From positions 10,170,001 through 10,234,000 of the forward strand of contig NC_079889.1 in the NCBI RefSeq assembly GCF_029227915.1: 64,000 bases of DNA, written 5' to 3'. This DNA is from Hydractinia symbiolongicarpus (taxonomy: Eukaryota; Cnidaria; Hydrozoa; Anthoathecata; Hydractiniidae). Below, in pieces: positions 1 to 17,474 of the stretch. The notes below the pieces were generated by a model. It saw only the letters and a list, made by a program, of their open reading frames with translations. It was not told where the DNA came from and made no database searches. How positions within the stretch are numbered: the first letter of the stretch is position 1; every line of letters begins with the position of its first letter. Both the position numbers and the translations under genes were made by a program.

Positions 1-83
1 CTACCAGGGCTATTTGCTTGTCAGAAATGATGACAAATGATATAAAAGCGGTGGGCCCCGATTATATTTGTTCTAAAGTCTCG

Positions 84-265
84 AATAATATTTGACTGTC
101 ATACATAAGCCGACCTGCACTGATTATGTTCATTCTATAATAAGTGAGAAATAATATTACACTGACTTATATAAACCGGCCTGCCCTGATTATGTTCCTT
201 TTATAAGTGCCAAATAATATTTTTTGAGTAATAAGCCAGCCTGTCCTGATTATTTTGCCCTGATT
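84..265. repeat. Tandem repeat, three copies of about 65 bp
   Basis: Three successive copies begin at 84, 150 and 213, each opening with AATAATATT and carrying a GCC(G/A)(G/A)CCTG...CTGATTATG core. The copies differ by substitutions and small indels. The third breaks down into an extra CCCTGATTATG. No gene is seen in the first 400 bases. Confidence 0.75.
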
Positions 266-400
266 ATGTATTGCCTGCCCTGTTTTTAACTGGGGCAAGC
301 TGCCGTACTTAATCAGGCCAATGTTCATTATCCGGCAGAACATGGTCACGTTCGCCGCTACAGCAAAAAAAGCCAAACTTTGTACAGCGAACGACATTAC

Positions 401-2735
401 GGAGTTTCATACCGCGCAGGTCTGGGCGCTAGCGAAGCGGTTTGTATGGGGGCATTATATGCTCCGATAGTGAAAGATTGCTTATGTCATTATCACGACG
501 TATGGGTGGTATGGGTCTCATAGTATTTTATGAGGAAGCAATTCATGAGTACGCAAATTCCAGAAAATTAACGGCGACAGTTACAGACCTCGTCCTGCAA
601 CAGAATACGTCATATGTAACAACATCCACAACGAGGACGAAGGAAAAATTCAGAGCCAAACGTGAAAGTCGCCAAAATGAATTACTTCAAAAAATAACTC
701 TGTCACTAGATGCAAGAATGCAACGTCTGAATTGTACCGACAGAGAAAAGGATCGTCGAATTGGTAGACAATTTTACCTTTGAAAGATCACGGCTTCAAC
801 CTGAATAAACAAAATTTTTGGAATGCTGTTAGAATAAGATATGGTTGGAATTTATCTAATGTCCCAACAACATGTGCATGTGGTACCAAATTTGATTTTC
901 AACATGCTATGAACTGTAAGAAAGGTGGATTTGTTATCATCCGTCACAACAATGTTCGGGACATGGCCACAAATATGCTTTCACAAGTTTGTAAAGATGT
1001 CGAATCGGAACCTATGTTGATGCCTCTCACTGGCGAAAAGTTTGACAAACGATCAGTGAAAACGTCGCACGAAGCTCGTTTAGACGTAAGAGCTCGAGGA
1101 TTATGGGAAAAAGGACAAAATGCATTTTATAATATAAGGGTCTTTGATCCAAACGCATCGCGTTATTTTAACGCAATGTTATGTTAGGAACGAGGCTGAG
1201 AAGAAGAATCAATACAACGAAAGAGTATTGGAAGTTGAGAACGGATGCTTCACACCGTTGGTATTCTCGATTTATGGCGGAATGGGTCGAGAGTGCCAAA
1301 CATTCTACCATCGATTGGCTGAAGACATCGCAGCGAAAAGAAAGCAAAACCTGGGCAATGTGATATCGTGGATCCGGACGAAACTGAGTTTTTCACTGTT
1401 GAGATCGTGCCTATTATGTATTAGAGGCTCCCGTACGGCAAATGTCAGGTCAGAGTGCAGTAGATTGGTTGCTGAAGACATTGATGTCGATCATCAACTG
1501 GCTAAAATTTATATTTTTTCCTTGTAATGTAATCTTTTCTATGTTCTGTTATCCTTCCACGTATAATGTCTCCAGTCGAATTTATATGTATTTAATGTAA
1601 TTTTTTTTAATAATTTTCATGGTCAGTTTTTCACAACTATTCTGGTTATTGCTTCAAAAAGAGGCAGAAATGCCTGATGTTTCTTCAACTAATATTTTAC
1701 TTTAACTGACATTTTGCTTTTTAAAACACGTTTAAATGGTGTTGCTAACCCTCTTTGTGGCATATTGACATGGGTAAGATGTTGGAATCGAAGAAAACTT
1801 AAATTACTGACTTTTATAGAGAGGCAAGAGAGGACCATATTGTTGATGTTGGTTTTAGGTGTTAGCTTCCTGTTGCAAGCTACATATACCATACATTTTG
1901 TGTTGTGAGGAATAAAGTATTGGTTAAAAAGAAACACTTTTCTATCATTATCAGTGCACTTTGGCAAGAAGAAATAAAAATTGCAGCTAGCTATAGAAAG
2001 ACTTAAAGAAAGTTTTTTTACAGTAAGCTATAGCTTAGCTAGCTAGCTATATAGGGATCTGCAAGTTTGACATGGATTAACGTGGAAGACCATTTATTAA
2101 AGGATTTTTTTGCAAAGTATAGCTAACTAGTTATATAAAAAAAGCACAGATGAAATCGATTGAAAATAAAATACACATTTCAATGATATAATGACTGGCT
2201 TTGACTTTTCGTTAGAAATTATTGTATATAAATATTACATAACTAGCTATATATAATATCGTGTTACACTGTATTACTGTGTTCTTAATTTTGGTAAAAT
2301 GCAAGAATAAATTTAGGCAAGGTCCACATTTACAATTTTGTGATAGCATAGTAATTTTGGTACATTGACATAAGAAAAAATTGGCAACCGAAAATATTTT
2401 ATTTTTCACAAATAAGGTTTCTTTCTCTTTTGACTGCCAACTTTTTATGATGAGTTTACCCCACTACTTGAAGCAATTAAATTAATAACCAAGCTTAGGT
2501 CCTGAACTTTTATAATATTATACAATCTAATGTCAATACTGAGTATTCTCCTTTAAATAATTGTAAAATCAATATATCGCACCAGTTTAAAAAGTGAAAA
2601 TACAAAGGAAAAAGTGAATAAATCTCTGCGTACTGCATGTTTTTCTTAGCAAATGCCTTACGCTATGCGGGGGATATAAAAATTTGTCCCTACAAGCGCT
2701 TCGCTAGTGCCCAGAGCTGCGCGGTATGAAACACC
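401..2735. mobile_element. Possible composite element bounded by 45-bp inverted repeats
   Basis: The sequence at 401-446 (containing TTTCATACCGCGCAG and CTAGCGAAGCG) recurs in inverted orientation at 2691-2735 with about five mismatches and one indel. The 2.3 kb between them holds a decayed LINE fragment followed by about 1.1 kb of AT-rich DNA. No transposase is visible, and I did not find a clear target-site duplication outside the repeats. This could be a non-autonomous DNA element that captured a LINE fragment, or two independent copies of another dispersed repeat in opposite orientation. Confidence 0.35.
442..1527 (+). pseudogene. 5'-truncated, frameshifted non-LTR retrotransposon C-terminal fragment
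   Basis: Three open stretches (442-780, 780-1187, 1144-1527) in two frames read continuously as the region downstream of a LINE reverse transcriptase. In order: a thumb-like segment (SRRMGGMGL), a leucine/lysine segment (LKDHGFNLNK), a zinc-knuckle-like C-x-C-x7-H-x3-C (CACGTKFDFQHAMNC), RHNNVRD, EPMLMPLTGE, EARLDVRARGLW, and a tail containing FTPLVFSIYGGMG and SLLRSCLLCIRGSR. From memory, this arrangement resembles elements with a restriction-like endonuclease after the knuckle, common in cnidarian genomes. Breaks: a frameshift just before SSNW near 750, an in-frame TAG at 765-767, and another frameshift near 1170. The reverse transcriptase core is absent. The fragment starts right at the left inverted repeat. 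It is not functional. Confidence 0.75.
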
Positions 2736-3384
2736 ACAAATGTATGGAACACCAGCCCGTCTGCAGTTTTGGGCTGCCTCCGACCTCGTTAAGATACTAG
2801 AACATTTTGGAGCAACCCTGGCTGGTTAACCGACTAGGGTGTGTGTTGAGGGGGAATAAAGTGTCGCAGCCTCTGGGCATAACTTTTGTTCGGCAAGTAG
2901 TGTCGAAATTTTATAGCCTTTTCTTACCTTTTAATTAGGCTCTATTTAGGGAAGTAGGGAAAGGTGTATTGCATTTTCTTTTTTAGAGACGGTAATTTTT
3001 TGTAACTTTTAGTATTGACATGACAGTGTTGTAAATTGTTGGAGTGGTTGTATACAGCCTCGTTGCCTAAAAAACCTGTTGATTAATTTCATAATGACTC
3101 AGGGGCGAGAAACGATGGGACGATGGGTTATATAGTTATTTATTCCTGACGTTCGAACATCTTTAATATGTAATATGTTATTATTAATATGTAATTTATT
3201 ATAGACAAAAAATATATAAATCTATCTAAATTAAATACTGTATGAGCAGTATTCTAAACATATATCAAGTTTCATAACAATAAACATCACTTACTTCTGG
3301 TAAAGCGGGTATAACTAAAGTAAGAAATTTCCCTACAGAAAGTCCACCGAGAAATCACGGTCACAGCATCAGTAAGGCTTGATT
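1528..3384. other. AT-rich non-coding stretch
   Basis: No convincing coding signal; the short open frames at 1689-1967 and 2212-2409 have no recognisable features. It contains low-complexity TAGCTAGC-type runs near 2030-2110. A segment near 2860-2895 (AAAGTG, then AACTTTTGTTC about 20 bases on) resembles a segment near 61,742-61,770, suggesting one more dispersed repeat family. Confidence 0.6.
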
Positions 3385-3454
3385 AACCTCGTCCCCGTTA
3401 TTACGGCCGCTATCAACTTTATCAACAAGGCAAAATGCCTTGGGAACGAAGTTG
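3385..3454. repeat. MITE copy (CCTCG...CGAGG family), internally deleted
   Basis: Read on the reverse strand it matches the copy at 20,168-20,277: a CGTTCCCAAGGC end, then TTGCCTTGTTGATAAAGTTG, GATAGCGGC and CCGTAATAACGG, before ending in GGACGAGG. About 25 bases present near the right end of the longer copy are missing. Confidence 0.7.
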
Positions 3455-5569
3455 AGGCGTGATAAATTATAATATATCGTAAAAATAAAAAAGAGACTAT
3501 TTTCGGCATTTGTGACGTCATTTCTGATTCTAATGAACAGATGAAATAAGTAATTTGTTTGTAGTGATTAATTTTTCGTAAAAATTAACAACGATGGTAG
3601 AAAATTTTTAAGATGATCAAATAACCAATATTCTGTAACGCTGGAAGGCTGCTACATCGATTATTATTGTGCAAAAGTATGTCAGAAATATCGTGCAAAT
3701 CTGTTTGTGGCATTCCCTGTCGCTTTCACACAACGAAATGAATCATCTTTTGTCCCGAGGGTCGCGAAGGTTTCAAAGGTCCCGAAATTCGCCGCGTTGG
3801 TCATAACATGGGGCAGAAAAGTGCAGTGTCCGCTGTGAATGATTACAAGCAAACTTGCATTAACTTTCAGCTAGATCATTTTGCGTTACATTATAACCAC
3901 AATTGCGAGTGCCAGATAGCTAAGGAGCGTAAAAAAATACGTCAGGCCTTCCACCAGGACAATCTGAATTTCTGACGTATCAAATTCGATAATCATTCAA
4001 CATATTTTTCACATCGTCCAACTTTTTTTGGAGTAATGCGGTGAAGCAAAATCGGAAACATTGCAAATAATACTCAATGCTTAGGTCTATATGACCAGCA
4101 TCAATATAATCTATAAAAAAAGAGATCTAGAAATCATTACTTCTGCTTCTTTGAAGTTTTGACCACCATGCTTCTATGCGTTGGTTTCTAGTTGATGGAC
4201 TTTTTTGAAGCTGCCGTTACCAGCTAGTTGATCGGAACAATTTCTGCGAAAAACTCTTTGGAGACCTCCAATTACAATATTATCGGATCCTCTGTCTACT
4301 GTCATTACTCTCGAGTGCCAAATAAACGTCCTCCCCCTCTCCCCTCCCCCGCCACTCTCCCTCCGCTTATTAATTTTTGATAAACATTGTCAGTTATCTC
4401 TATACTAAAATCCATCACTCATAAAATGTTATATGGATTTGCATAAATTTACACCAGGTACTGTTTCTACAGTACAATAAATCGGTATGGCGAGTCATGT
4501 AATGTAACACGACTTTAAATAAGGTTTTCCTGTTTTGTTTTTACATTTTAACTGTAACGGTAACCGAGGTTGAATAGATGAGAAACGAAAACATTTTTGT
4601 ATTTTTCCACACCAAAAAACAAAAAACATATTTAAGTTTTTTAGATTTAAGTTTTTTAGATGAGGTTTGGTTATGCTTAAGCTATTACAAAATAAAGGCT
4701 GGAGTTATACATACGGTATGCTTATTACGATAAAATCTGTATTTCTGAAAATATGAAAAAGTATAGCATGAACATGATATTACTTGTATGGCCTCCTTAA
4801 AAGCCATAATGTCAACTTTGAAAGGTAAGTAAATACATGATTTACTGATTGTTTTTAACTCATTTTAGTTCGATGAAAAAAACCTTACAACCTTACGTGA
4901 AACATGTAACTCTTGGTAAAAACATTTTTGTAGTGTAGTTACCTTAGCTCACATACGGTAAGCAGAAACTCCACGGCGTCTTTATTTGGACAAAATAGAG
5001 TCTGGGTATTTTTATAAACATTTTGTCAATGTTTATAGATAAATTTTTCTACGTCGTGCAAAGATTTTGTGAAATATGTAATAAGGAAACCTTTTTAGAA
5101 ATGGAGAAAAAAAAACCGAAAAAAAATCGATTTTTTTTTAAAAAATTTCGCGATGAATAATTTTAGCAATTAGGTCATTTCTGTTAATTTCGCGATATGT
5201 AGAGGTGAAATATACAGGTAATATTCGCGAAATTCATAGAAATTAACCAGCTTAAGGTATACCAACTCCGAATCCGGACCCTTTGATTTTGCTGGATAGA
5301 AAACCTTATTCCAGAGTATCACCAACCCACTACTGCACACTTGCTTTAAGAATATTAATTTAAGTATGCATTTAAACTGTAAACTTTTTCTTCCTTCTTT
5401 GCCCTTTAGTTAATTAATTGGTTTTTGTGCAACGGCATCTTTAACTGTTCAGCACAAATATGTTGGACCTCGCACTTCTTTTGTTATGTTTTCTGCACCA
5501 ATACCAAAAACTTTTTGCTTTCTTCGCCCGAACCCAAATCTTAATTTATTCTTCATCTTTCTCCTATAA
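3455..5569. other. Intergenic, mostly featureless
   Basis: AT-rich with no recognised gene. Three things stand out: a TGACGTCA palindrome (CRE-like) near 3511, a pyrimidine-rich run of CCTCCCCCTCTCCCC type near 4332-4365, and a 77-codon open frame at 3742-3975 discussed under findings. Confidence 0.5.
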
Positions 5570-5833
5570 AATAGAACCTAGGGGAATAGAACCTAGGGGA
5601 ATAGAACCTAGGGGAATAGAACCTAGGGGAATAGAACCTAGGGGAATAGAACCTAGGGGAATAGAACCTAGGGGAATAGAACCTAGGGGAATAAAACCTG
5701 GGGGATAGAACCTAGGGGAATAGAACCTAGAGGAATATAACCTAGGGGCATAGAACCTAGGGGAATAGAACCTAGGGGAATAGAACCTAGAAGAATATAA
5801 CCTAGGGGCATAGAACCTTGGGAAATAGAACCT
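5570..5833. repeat. 15-bp minisatellite, about 17 units
   Basis: The unit is AATAGAACCTAGGGG. About nine units are nearly perfect, and the rest carry substitutions (AAGAATATAACC, GGGGCATAG). Fifteen is a multiple of three, so both strands stay open and give artificial repeat peptides. Each intact unit contains a CCTAGG palindrome. Confidence 0.95.
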
Positions 5834-8311
5834 TTGTTGCCATATCAAGTAAGCGCTGGCGACTTTGACATGGCAACAAACCCGGGGACGAGAATGCTCT
5901 TTGAGGGTATCATGTAAATTCCGTTTTGCTTTGTGTATATTATATACAATCATTTATAGACACAAGCAGACGGACATACCGGATTGTATTTACGTCCTTA
6001 ACTATTCTAAATGTCTAAGCTAGTACATATGTAAACCATTAAGAAACAACCTGGGAGTTTTTTGACCTCCTTGCAATATATTGGGTCTAACAGCGGTGAA
6101 CTTCGAAGATAATCTCTCCAATGCAAAAAGTTGACTTTCATAGTTTTTGGTCATTTTCTATCTGCTGCTTCTGCATGTACTGAAGTCACGTTTCTTCTCC
6201 AGACTAATCAACTTCGATCAGAACAGCTATAATTATGTTGTAACATTAAATATCTTTAAAACATGTATTCTCAAGACATATCCTAGCACCTACATATCCC
6301 TAGCACCTTTCACAAGTAACTCGATTGCTCTTACGAAGTTCTATATCAGTACCTGACTAGAAAGCAATATGACAAACAAGGAGCCTTAAGAACAGTCAAG
6401 CAAAAAACAAAAAACAGATTATGCGTTCTACAGTAGCACCGGCCATTTTATGGTTGTGGCAGGGTAAGGAGGTTTAGTCAGTGCTAGCGTGGAACTAATG
6501 TGGGCTAGAATTTTTAAATTCTGTTAAAATGGATTGGTCAAGCTACCATCCATGGCCACCTGATCATGGACACATGTAATTTTTACTTTTTAAGATGGTG
6601 GGCAAGACATACTATTGTAACACGTGACTCGGAAACTTTAGAGTGTAGCATGCTTGCGCATAAACTAAGAAATAACGATGTTTAACTTTTAACCACTTTA
6701 AAAGTACCCTCAACTGTAGACACGTTTACTTAACAAGCGCCGAGATGGGTACCCAGAAACGACGTTCCAGCAATTTTAAGGATGTTCAAGATTTATCTTG
6801 TTTTAGACTGTTTTAAAATAAAGCTTTTAAACGACATTAAAATTGGAAATAATTGGCCATTTTTTATATCCTACAAACAAATTCCTAAAAACCAAAGTCC
6901 TTTTGTTTTTGGAAACTTTTCGCGAAGGAAATTATCTTACCGAAAAAGTCATTTACAGTAATTTCACGAAGATATTTCGCAATTTAACAATTTTATTCTA
7001 TTCGCTTAATTTGTGGATTTTAATCTTTGAGAAAAATAATCAAGTTAAAGGGAACACCTGGTGTTGCATGACTTTATATTCACGCAGAAAAAACAAAATA
7101 AAATTTAAAAGAATATCGAGTATTTAATTCATCCTTTGTTATTTGCAGGACCATAGAAAAACCCATAATGAAATTTCTTTTTTAAACCAGACGCCCAGAC
7201 AGTTTTATTTGTTCCGAATGACGTTTTAACGAAAGTCTCCATAAAATGGAAACTAAATTATGTAAAAACACTTTTTATTTTGCGGATTTGGGGTATGTTA
7301 GCATGATTCTTTATGAATTAGAAGTGCGATTTTGATACAAGACGCCCTTTAACGCCTTGCGTAGTTTTAACGCCCTATTCTAATTGTCCTATTAAAAATT
7401 TTTGGCTAACTTTTTTAAATTTCTGTGTCAACCTTGATTTTTACCCAATGAATGACTATATCTGCTATCAAACACTAAAAAAAGAGGGTCTGCGAAGTAC
7501 AAAACAGAAATTAATCATCTCTTAGGCGTCCCTAAGTCGTACACCTCTAATACGTCCCTAAGGCGTACATCTCTAAGGCTTTCCTAAGACGTACACCTTC
7601 TTAAAGCGGACAAAATTATGTGATGCAAGTTTTTGCTTAAGGAAGGACGATTCGCTGTCTCCAAAAATTCGGAAAAAAAACTTTTCGTTAATTACCGCAA
7701 CCAACAACGAAGTGTCACAATACAGAAATTTGTTAAACTTTTGTCTAAATATAGTGCATTGGTTGGCAACTTTGTCCCTATCGTGTCAGAGAAGATACAA
7801 GATCCCTAGGAACGAGTTTGCTTTAATTGTAACATCTTAGAGAGATAGCAGGGTTAAAAGTTGTTAAAAGAATTAGGACCCACCTTTACCAATAAACCTA
7901 AATGTGCCGAAAGCTGATTTTGATAAATTCAATTTTTGAACATTGATGAACGCCCAATGCTACTGACTATAAAAATATACCTGCTTAAAAATTTTGATAA
8001 ATCATCAAACATGGAGGTATATATACCTTCACACATCGGCATTACTCGTGAATTTTAATAAACAGGCATTTATTCTCTGAAAGTCAAAAAATACACCAAA
8101 CATTACATTCAATTCCACGAATGAAATTGCAATTTATCTCCCACAGGAATTGGTCCAAAGTTTTACGCAGCAAGATAGGCAACAATATTAAAATTGTCGT
8201 CAACTCACAATTTTACCAACTGTCCCAACTCGGCTTTACTTATATATATATATAAAAATATTTGGCTATGACATGAGGCAAGTAAATCTTGCGCAACTTC
8301 TAGTATTATTT
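5834..8311. other. Intergenic, with a small hairpin and a 26-bp tandem repeat
   Basis: An 11-bp inverted repeat (TTTGTTGCCAT / ATGGCAACAAA) sits at about 5832-5880. Three 26-bp tandem units with a CCTAAG(T/G/A)CGTACA core lie at 7527-7603. The open frames at 6147-6356 and 6843-7127 are AT-rich, with no domain and no splice context. No gene is seen. Confidence 0.6.
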
Positions 8312-8392
8312 CAACCTCCACCCCAGGGCGTGTTGTAAATTTTTTCACACGGAGACGGCACAAAGATACAAGATGTCCTGGGAATGAGGTTG
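8312..8392. repeat. MITE copy (CAACCTC...GAGGTTG family)
   Basis: The ends are inverted (CAACCTCCACCCCAGG and CCTGGGAATGAGGTTG). The size is about 80 bp. It belongs with the related copies at 13,261, 14,149, 15,257 and 20,168. Confidence 0.6.
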
Positions 8393-8820
8393 GTATTATG
8401 TAAGTATTCGCAAGGCATATTTTGTTGCGGTTATCATAATGACATTTTTTACTGATATAAAAATTAAAACTACACAGGCTGTGCAAGTTATCTTTCTTAT
8501 AAATAATCCAACACGTGTTTTTACATCTGGTTCTATCTCAACAGCCATGTGTGTAATTTACACGCGACCGCAATATATGCAACAGTGTTTGTAACAAGAA
8601 TAGCAAAGCGGACATGCTGCCGGGTCGTTAATTTATTATTAATTACATTAATTACTTGCTTTAATAACACTAATTTAAAGGAGTGATTACTTTTACAAAT
8701 CGTGTGAACTTAGTGGCTATAATTTATAGACCAGATATTGTAAAACGCTTACGTTAAGTCTCTAAAATACTGCGACCCTGTGATTTTCGGGCAAGGAGAA
8801 TATGTGGCGCACGAGAAGAT

Positions 8821-9093
8821 GAAGAAGAAGAAGAAGAAGAAGAAGAAGAAGAAGAAGAAGAAGAAGAAGAAGAAGAAGAAGAAGAAGAAGAAGAAGAAGA
8901 AGAAGAAGAAGAAGAAGAAGAAGAAGAAGAAGAAGAAGAAGAAGAAGAAGAAGAAGAAGAAGAAGAAGAAGAAGAAGAAGAAGAAGAAGAAGAAGAAGAA
9001 GAAGAAGAAGAAGAAGAAGAAGAAGAAGAAGAAGAAGAAGAAGAAGAAGAAGAAGAAGAAGAAGAAGAAGAAGAAGAAGAAGAAGAAGAAGAA
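8821..9093. repeat. Pure (GAA)n microsatellite, 91 units
   Basis: An uninterrupted GAA/TTC triplet run of 273 bp, preceded by GAAGAT and ending in AAAATTAT. Its reading frames give poly-Lys, poly-Ser and poly-Leu, all artefacts. Long GAA runs are known to form triplex DNA. An exactly pure tract of this length may also be an assembly approximation of a longer array. Confidence 0.98.
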
Positions 9094-10749
9094 AAATTAT
9101 TGACATCAATGAGTAATGTCAAATATCCCTTCTTTTCCTCCTTAATATCCTGTGTTACAATTTTTATTTTAAAATCTAAGCCCACTCCTACGATGACAAC
9201 AAATACACACACTTATTTAATCTTCTTTACAAAGAATTTAACAAACGCGTTAATCCTCGCTTAATCATGTAACTTTTCCGTTGCTTTGTACGATCTGTTC
9301 TGGTCTGTCATTTATTTGCACGATGTGTAATACACTTACATAAACATTGGATTGACAGGACGATGGATGGTTTTGTTACAATTAATACGCTAATGATTTT
9401 TTAACGAGCCAATAATATATAATTGTTACCAACGCGAGAAGGATGTGTTCTGCTGGATTTAATGAAATGTAAATCAGGGGGTAAAAAATGATATGCAGAA
9501 AACGTGCGAACAAGCTGTTAAGGATTAAAAATTTATAGTCAGCATTTGATGTTCTTCGTATGACTTCTCAAATCCTTTGTGATGTTTTTTTCGGAATAAG
9601 ATAAAAACTGATTTTTTTATGATCTGTTTAAGATATATATTTATATATAACCTGCAATAATTTTAACTGACTTTATGTAAGTTTTCCTCTAAATAACATC
9701 AATTTGACATGGCAATATGGTGTTGATGTGGTGTTTGTGGATATAATACAGTGCTAGAGCTAACTAATTATTTTTGTAAACAATACTGTCCTTCTTGAAG
9801 ACACGCCTTGACTCTAAATTCCCTCTCCTCACCAGGAACTTTTCTATCTCACGTTCATTGCAAGCTTGAAATAGAGTAAGTCCACTGGCATGCACGATAT
9901 TGATTCTAAGAGACTTGAGAAAGGCTGTGCGCTTCTTCTTCACAAGTAACTTGAACATGAAATCTATCTATCTACCCTATCTTATTTCGTACCCTAAATA
10001 TGCTTTTTAATTACGTAATAAATATCTTTTCTACTCAACTACTCCATATTAATAGCCGTATGCTGTCTGTCTCTGCGCAAAATGGTACCTCAAGTAGCGA
10101 CCCACATGAAATGCGGTATATGGAGGACGGGTTACTGAGTAGTTTTAAATATTTTTGGAGACAACACCTATTATCCGAGCCTTAACTTTCTTATAAGGAT
10201 AGCTGTAAAAGAAACGAAGCTAAATAATTAAAAAAAGATCTATTGAGAAGACAGTAACGGCTGTCCTTTTACCTAATAAAGTCGCTCGAAATACCTGGAC
10301 GTTATTTTCCCATGTTTAATGACAACAATTTGCCTTAATTCCTCGTTACCTACGATAAAAAATCGTTGGAAGAAGCAAAAAGACAAAGATAAGGATTAAA
10401 GAACTTACTACCAAGGGAAATAACATTATTTGAATGCTGATTAAAGAAAATTAATGCATGCCCTAAACGTCATACACGCCCGTACATGCCGGTAGATTAT
10501 TGTGGATGACTTCATTTGCACTGATGAATCGATAATAGATAAGATTCTTTGTATCATCACGAAACCTTTCATCCATAAACGTCATAAGTGTCTAAAAAGT
10601 TTTCTGAGCTTTTTATAACAAATATAAAAGAAAACTTTTGTAACAGAGATTCTTGTTGAGGTATCAATGCATTGTGCATTCCGAGAGAATGAGTAAACAA
10701 ATGTGACAATATCGTTGTCATATGTTTCCACCTGACAACGCCAGCAGTA
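9094..10749. other. Intergenic, no gene seen
   Basis: AT-rich sequence. The open frames at 9764-9958 and 10000-10185 show no domain, conserved motif or splice context. Confidence 0.5.
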
Positions 10750-10817
10750 GTGTTAACAACAACAACAAAAAACAACAACAACAACAACAACAACAACAGC
10801 AATAACAATAACAATGA
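10750..10817. repeat. (AAC)n microsatellite
   Basis: A run of CAA/AAC triplets, interrupted once by AAAAAC, grading into AATAAC units. The Asn-rich and Leu-rich open frames over it are by-products. Confidence 0.9.
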
Positions 10818-11107
10818 CAAAATCAACACCAGCGATCAACAGCGAAATTTTCAGATCGTCTCTTCTTCTGTAGCTACAAAACAAGCACCACCATTTAACA
10901 AAATTATCATCTACCATTTTGATGATGTAATATTTACATTACTACAAAAAAAACCTCAACGAAGAACAGCGTATATTTTAAAATACACACGAAGGAGGGT
11001 AACACATCAGACATGAATGCACCATATAAGGGAAATAAACATTTCAAAGCTCACGATGTTAACCCCCCTGTTTTGATAATGTAATTATTTGATTTGACAA
11101 GTGATGT

Positions 11108-11141
11108 AACTGCGACATGGAATAATCCACTTGTCGCAGTT
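11108..11141. promoter_or_regulatory. Hairpin-forming inverted repeat upstream of ZCCHC24
   Basis: AACTGCGACA and TGTCGCAGTT form a perfect 10-bp stem. The 14-base loop itself contains TGGA...TCCA, so the stem can extend. It lies about 410 bp upstream of the ZCCHC24 start codon. Its role is unknown; it could be a protein-binding dyad, a relic of a MITE, or chance. Confidence 0.45.
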
Positions 11142-11326
11142 GGAGTTTATTTTTATGCGCTCACAAACAGTGGAAGTATAAGTTCTATCATAACAAAGAA
11201 GTAAGCCTGAACTGAGTTGGGGATATTTTCTTTCTTGAGGACAGTTGTTTTCCTAATCTCACGCTGAAGATAGAGGAAGAATAACCACTGGTTATATTAT
11301 AAGATTAAATAACGATTTTGTTAGAA

Positions 11327-11338
11327 TATATATAAATA
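11327..11338 (+). promoter_or_regulatory. TATA-like box of ZCCHC24
   Basis: TATATATAAATA lies about 185 bp upstream of the ZCCHC24 ATG. That would place transcription start near 11,360 and give a 5' untranslated region of about 160 bases. In an AT-rich genome such a match is only suggestive. Confidence 0.4.
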
Positions 11339-11521
11339 CAGCCTCGTAGATGGACATTCACTTGGTGTCGTGATTTGTGAATAGTGAAGAAGACTTGTGC
11401 GAATAGCTTAACAAGTGTCAAAATTATTCACTGTCGTGCGTGTTAATTTTACTTAAGTGTGTACGCAGATTAAAAGAGGATATAAAGCTGCATTTACATT
11501 ACGATTTTTTATTTTGATACG

Positions 11522-17419
<5,898 letters not shown>

Positions 17420-17463
17420 ATAATCGGGTCAAACCGGTGACAATATACCAGAAAAAATTTGTA

Positions 17464-17469
17464 AATAAA
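17464..17469 (+). terminator. Proximal poly(A) signal of ZCCHC24
   Basis: AATAAA 45 bases after the ZCCHC24 stop codon. Use of this site would give a very short 3' UTR. Confidence 0.45.
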
Positions 17470-17474
17470 TTTAA

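Noticed and set aside
5460-5953. RGIEP and FYSPR repeat peptides
   Set aside because: Translations of the 15-bp minisatellite; no coding context.
8754-9212. Poly-Ser, poly-Leu and poly-Lys open frames
   Set aside because: Direct translations of the GAA/TTC microsatellite.
10569-11016. Asn-rich and Leu-rich open frames
   Set aside because: They arise from the AAC microsatellite and extend into AT-rich DNA without domain content.
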